From the NCBI GenBank assembly GCA_002503285.1, contig DARI01000021.1:1-64000 (forward strand): DNA of 64,000 bases, written 5' to 3'. The notes under the pieces were generated by a model that was given only the letters and a program-made list of their open reading frames with translations, searched no databases and had not been told where the DNA came from. Below are positions 62,323-64,000 of the stretch, one piece after another. This stretch comes from Euryarchaeota archaeon UBA557 (GTDB taxonomy: Archaea; Thermoplasmatota; Poseidoniia; Poseidoniales; Thalassarchaeaceae). Within the stretch, counting starts at the first letter, position 1. Every line of letters starts with the position of its first letter. The translations under genes were made by a program, and so were the position numbers.

Positions 62323-63335
62323 GTAATCTCATCCTCCCTTTCACCCTTCCCAGATGCTCCTAGGTGTTCAGTTTGCCGCTTGAATAATTTATAAAATATT
62401 AAACTAAAGAATGGCCATGAGCCAGGCATAATAAAAATTGCAATTATAATTATAATAATAAAAGATAGGATTTTATTTGTATATTTAGTAAGAAAACCCT
62501 CTTCTTCAATTACAAAATCTTCTGAAATTCGAAGATCATCGTCAATAAATTCTGTAAGGTACATTTTTGACCAATATTTTCCAGTTATCCAAAAGGCATC
62601 TTCAGCAGATGAGTAGGCTATTCCATTCAAAACTGAATGTGAAGAGTTTTTATTAAATTCCAGTGAATCGGTGGAAATTGATTTTTCTACTTGGCCGGAT
62701 GACATATTTATCTCTATTATCCTATTTTCTCCCCAAATATTTGCATAGATGGAATTTCCCACGCATTCGAGTTCATTCAAATTAGGAATTTCAATTCCAT
62801 CTTCAATCACTACTATAGAACTAATTATATCAAAATTTTCTAAATTTCGAAATGAAATTTCTGAAGAACCGTTTGACATAACGTAAGAATTACCATCATT
62901 ACATAATCCCCATCCTTCTCCCGAATATGTATAATTTCCGATGACATCAAAGGTATCTATGTCGATTTTTAGGGCAATATTTTCTTTCCAAGTAAGTAAA
63001 ATAATTGTATTATTTATGATAGTTATTCCTTCGGCAAAAATATCATCTGAAAAGGAAATTTGCCGAATTACCTGACCAGAGGAAGCATTGACTTCACGTA
63101 GGCTTGAAGATCCATAAAGGCCAGTACTCTCAAATAATCTATCGCCATACATCTCTAAACCTTGTGTAAATGCATTTTCATCATGTTCAGTTAGTTTTAG
63201 CACGTTACTTGCATATGATGGAGAGTCTGCATAAGAGATTTCTAATGAGTTATTAGATAGGAACATGATAGTAAAAATAATTAAAAAAGCATTTTTAGGG
63301 GCATATTTATTATAAATGTATGAACAATGCTCCAT
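62319..63335 (-). CDS. Glutamine cyclotransferase (secreted beta-propeller)
   Basis: 338-residue member of the plant/bacterial glutaminyl-peptide cyclotransferase family, which converts N-terminal Gln to pyroglutamate. The family signature is visible: FTQGLEMYGDRLFESTGLYGSSSLREV, with the GEGWGLCNDG and NELECVGNSIYANIWGEN blades. The ATG at 63335 gives MEHCSYIYNKYAPKNAFLII with a signal peptide (~13-35); a longer frame starts upstream without support. A C-terminal membrane helix near residues 290-312 anchors it outside. It is divergent from the next gene across 58 bases. Confidence 0.88.
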   Translation of the reverse strand: MEHCSYIYNKYAPKNAFLIIFTIMFLSNNSLEISYADSPSYASNVLKLTEHDENAFTQGLEMYGDRLFESTGLYGSSSLREVNASSGQVIRQISFSDDIFAEGITIINNTIILLTWKENIALKIDIDTFDVIGNYTYSGEGWGLCNDGNSYVMSNGSSEISFRNLENFDIISSIVVIEDGIEIPNLNELECVGNSIYANIWGENRIIEINMSSGQVEKSISTDSLEFNKNSSHSVLNGIAYSSAEDAFWITGKYWSKMYLTEFIDDDLRISEDFVIEEEGFLTKYTNKILSFIIIIIIAIFIMPGSWPFFSLIFYKLFKRQTEHLGASGKGEREDEIT

Positions 63336-63361
63336 TGACGTTAAAATAAGCCTAAGGACCG

Positions 63362-63371
63362 AATTATAATT
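63362..63371. promoter_or_regulatory. Symmetric TATA box for two divergent genes
   Basis: AATTATAATT is its own reverse complement. Its centre is about 28 bases from the ATG at 63394 on the plus strand and about 31 bases from the ATG at 63335 on the minus strand. A single TATA box could thus promote both leaderless transcripts. Confidence 0.55.
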
Positions 63372-63393
63372 ACAGTGTTGGGAGATAGAGGGA

Positions 63394-64000
63394 ATGAATA
63401 ATAAGACACAATGCTGTAATGTCAATATTTCCTTGCTAATAGCCTCACTATTCGTTTCTTCGTTACTTTTCCCTTTTGTTGCTTCTGAACCAATAGATAA
63501 TAATGAAAAGATTGAATACAAAATATCAGGCCTCTCGGATTCTACTCCTGATGTTGAGGGAAAGGAGTATATGTTTAACGGTGATGATTTGCCGATTTAC
63601 TCTCTAACTGGAATTTTGAAGAGTCAATGGATAGAAGAAGGATATTCAGATGTTGTATTACCTTTTTCTTCTGAACAAGATACTAAGTCTTCAATTCGGA
63701 GTTGTGAAAATTCATGGAATGTTGGTGAAAGTGATAATATTACAACCACGGGAGGCACAATTTCTGCAACTGTAATGAAAATATCAGCAAATTCTGCAAT
63801 CTTTGTTGAAGAAGGAAAAATTGTTTCATCGATTATATTAAGTGATATTGCATCAACATGGGAATCAATAATATATCCCACAGATGTCAATTATTTCGGA
63901 AATCCTCCTGATGTCGATAATAATTGTCAAATAGAAATAGTAATTTATGGAATTGATGGTACTGGAAATACTGGAGGGTATTTCCAAGCAGGAATTTCAT
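63394..64000 (+). CDS. N-terminal part of a secreted protease-like protein (runs off the end)
   Basis: Open frame of 202 codons without a stop to the window edge. A signal peptide lies at ~10-32 (SLLIASLFVSSLLFPFVAS). The mature part has beta-rich sequence and ends with IYPTDVNYFGNPPDVDNNCQ, then IEIVIYGIDGTGNTGGYFQAG. The arrangement of a strand, FG-pro-D-x-D-N-N and a GYF element recalls the N-terminal part of M6/M30-type secreted metalloproteases. The HExxH motif would lie beyond the edge, so this remains tentative. Confidence 0.55.
   Translation, partial: MNNKTQCCNVNISLLIASLFVSSLLFPFVASEPIDNNEKIEYKISGLSDSTPDVEGKEYMFNGDDLPIYSLTGILKSQWIEEGYSDVVLPFSSEQDTKSSIRSCENSWNVGESDNITTTGGTISATVMKISANSAIFVEEGKIVSSIILSDIASTWESIIYPTDVNYFGNPPDVDNNCQIEIVIYGIDGTGNTGGYFQAGIS

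Overview
The window reads as a piece of chromosome from an aerobic, AT-rich marine euryarchaeon, most like the Poseidoniia (Marine Group II/III) relatives of Thermoplasmata. Archaeal markers include the small subunit of DNA polymerase D, aIF2-alpha, L37e, L44e, S27e, Nop10, NMD3, Nob1, Csl4, archaeal PheRS-alpha and TyrRS, and a PAC2 protein. They sit among bacterial-type metabolism: two acyl-CoA dehydrogenases with EtfBA, SufBCD/SufSE, Ccm haem export, TatA, RmuC and a class II CCA enzyme. The group assignment is inferred from gene content only.

Layout. 1-1351: a tyrosine recombinase abutting tRNA-Ala(UGC), probably the right end of an integrated element lying mostly left of the window. 1407-8300: a cell-surface cluster of two LVIVD-type beta-propeller proteins, two SCO1-like lipoproteins with unusual insertions, and two small secreted proteins whose predicted mature N-terminus is His; a copper or electron-transport role is inferred. 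8306-19090: pheS, folD, sufS-sufE-sufT, nob1, tatA, moaD, DP1, cinA and tRNAs Thr, Glu and Val. 19158-28039: an isoaspartyl methyltransferase-like protein, a HEAT protein, a ParB-like protein, the CCA enzyme, an odd GcvH-like protein, acyl-CoA dehydrogenase, HMG-CoA synthase and TyrRS. 28138-33755: a propeller protein, the acyl-CoA dehydrogenase-etfB-etfA operon and purF. 33817-47084: ribosome, translation and RNA-processing genes (L37e, L44e-S27e-aIF2alpha-Nop10-PAC2, a Csl4-RRM fusion, a METTL5-like methyltransferase, NMD3) with asd, rmuC, an M23 peptidase and PGI/PMI. 47151-49464: a haem exporter operon, ccmAB (fused)-ccmC-ccmD. 49555-55556: a rhomboid protease followed by a 1633-residue membrane-anchored subtilase. 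55565-59456: nfu divergent from sufCBD with a palindromic operator between them. 59467-64000: a DUF2085-like protein, an extended thymidylate kinase, a carboxypeptidase-regulatory-domain membrane protein, glutamine cyclotransferase and the start of a secreted protease-like protein.

How the genes fit together. Fe-S assembly is split between two loci: sufS-sufE-sufT at 11-13 kb and nfu/sufCBD at 56-59 kb. Respiration is represented by SCO proteins, haem export and ETF with acyl-CoA dehydrogenases. Many genes are divergent with short spacers and suitably placed TATA boxes, suggesting leaderless mRNAs; operon-internal genes often have clear Shine-Dalgarno sequences. No CRISPR array, rRNA gene or insertion sequence was seen, and no gene-free stretch exceeds about 170 bases.
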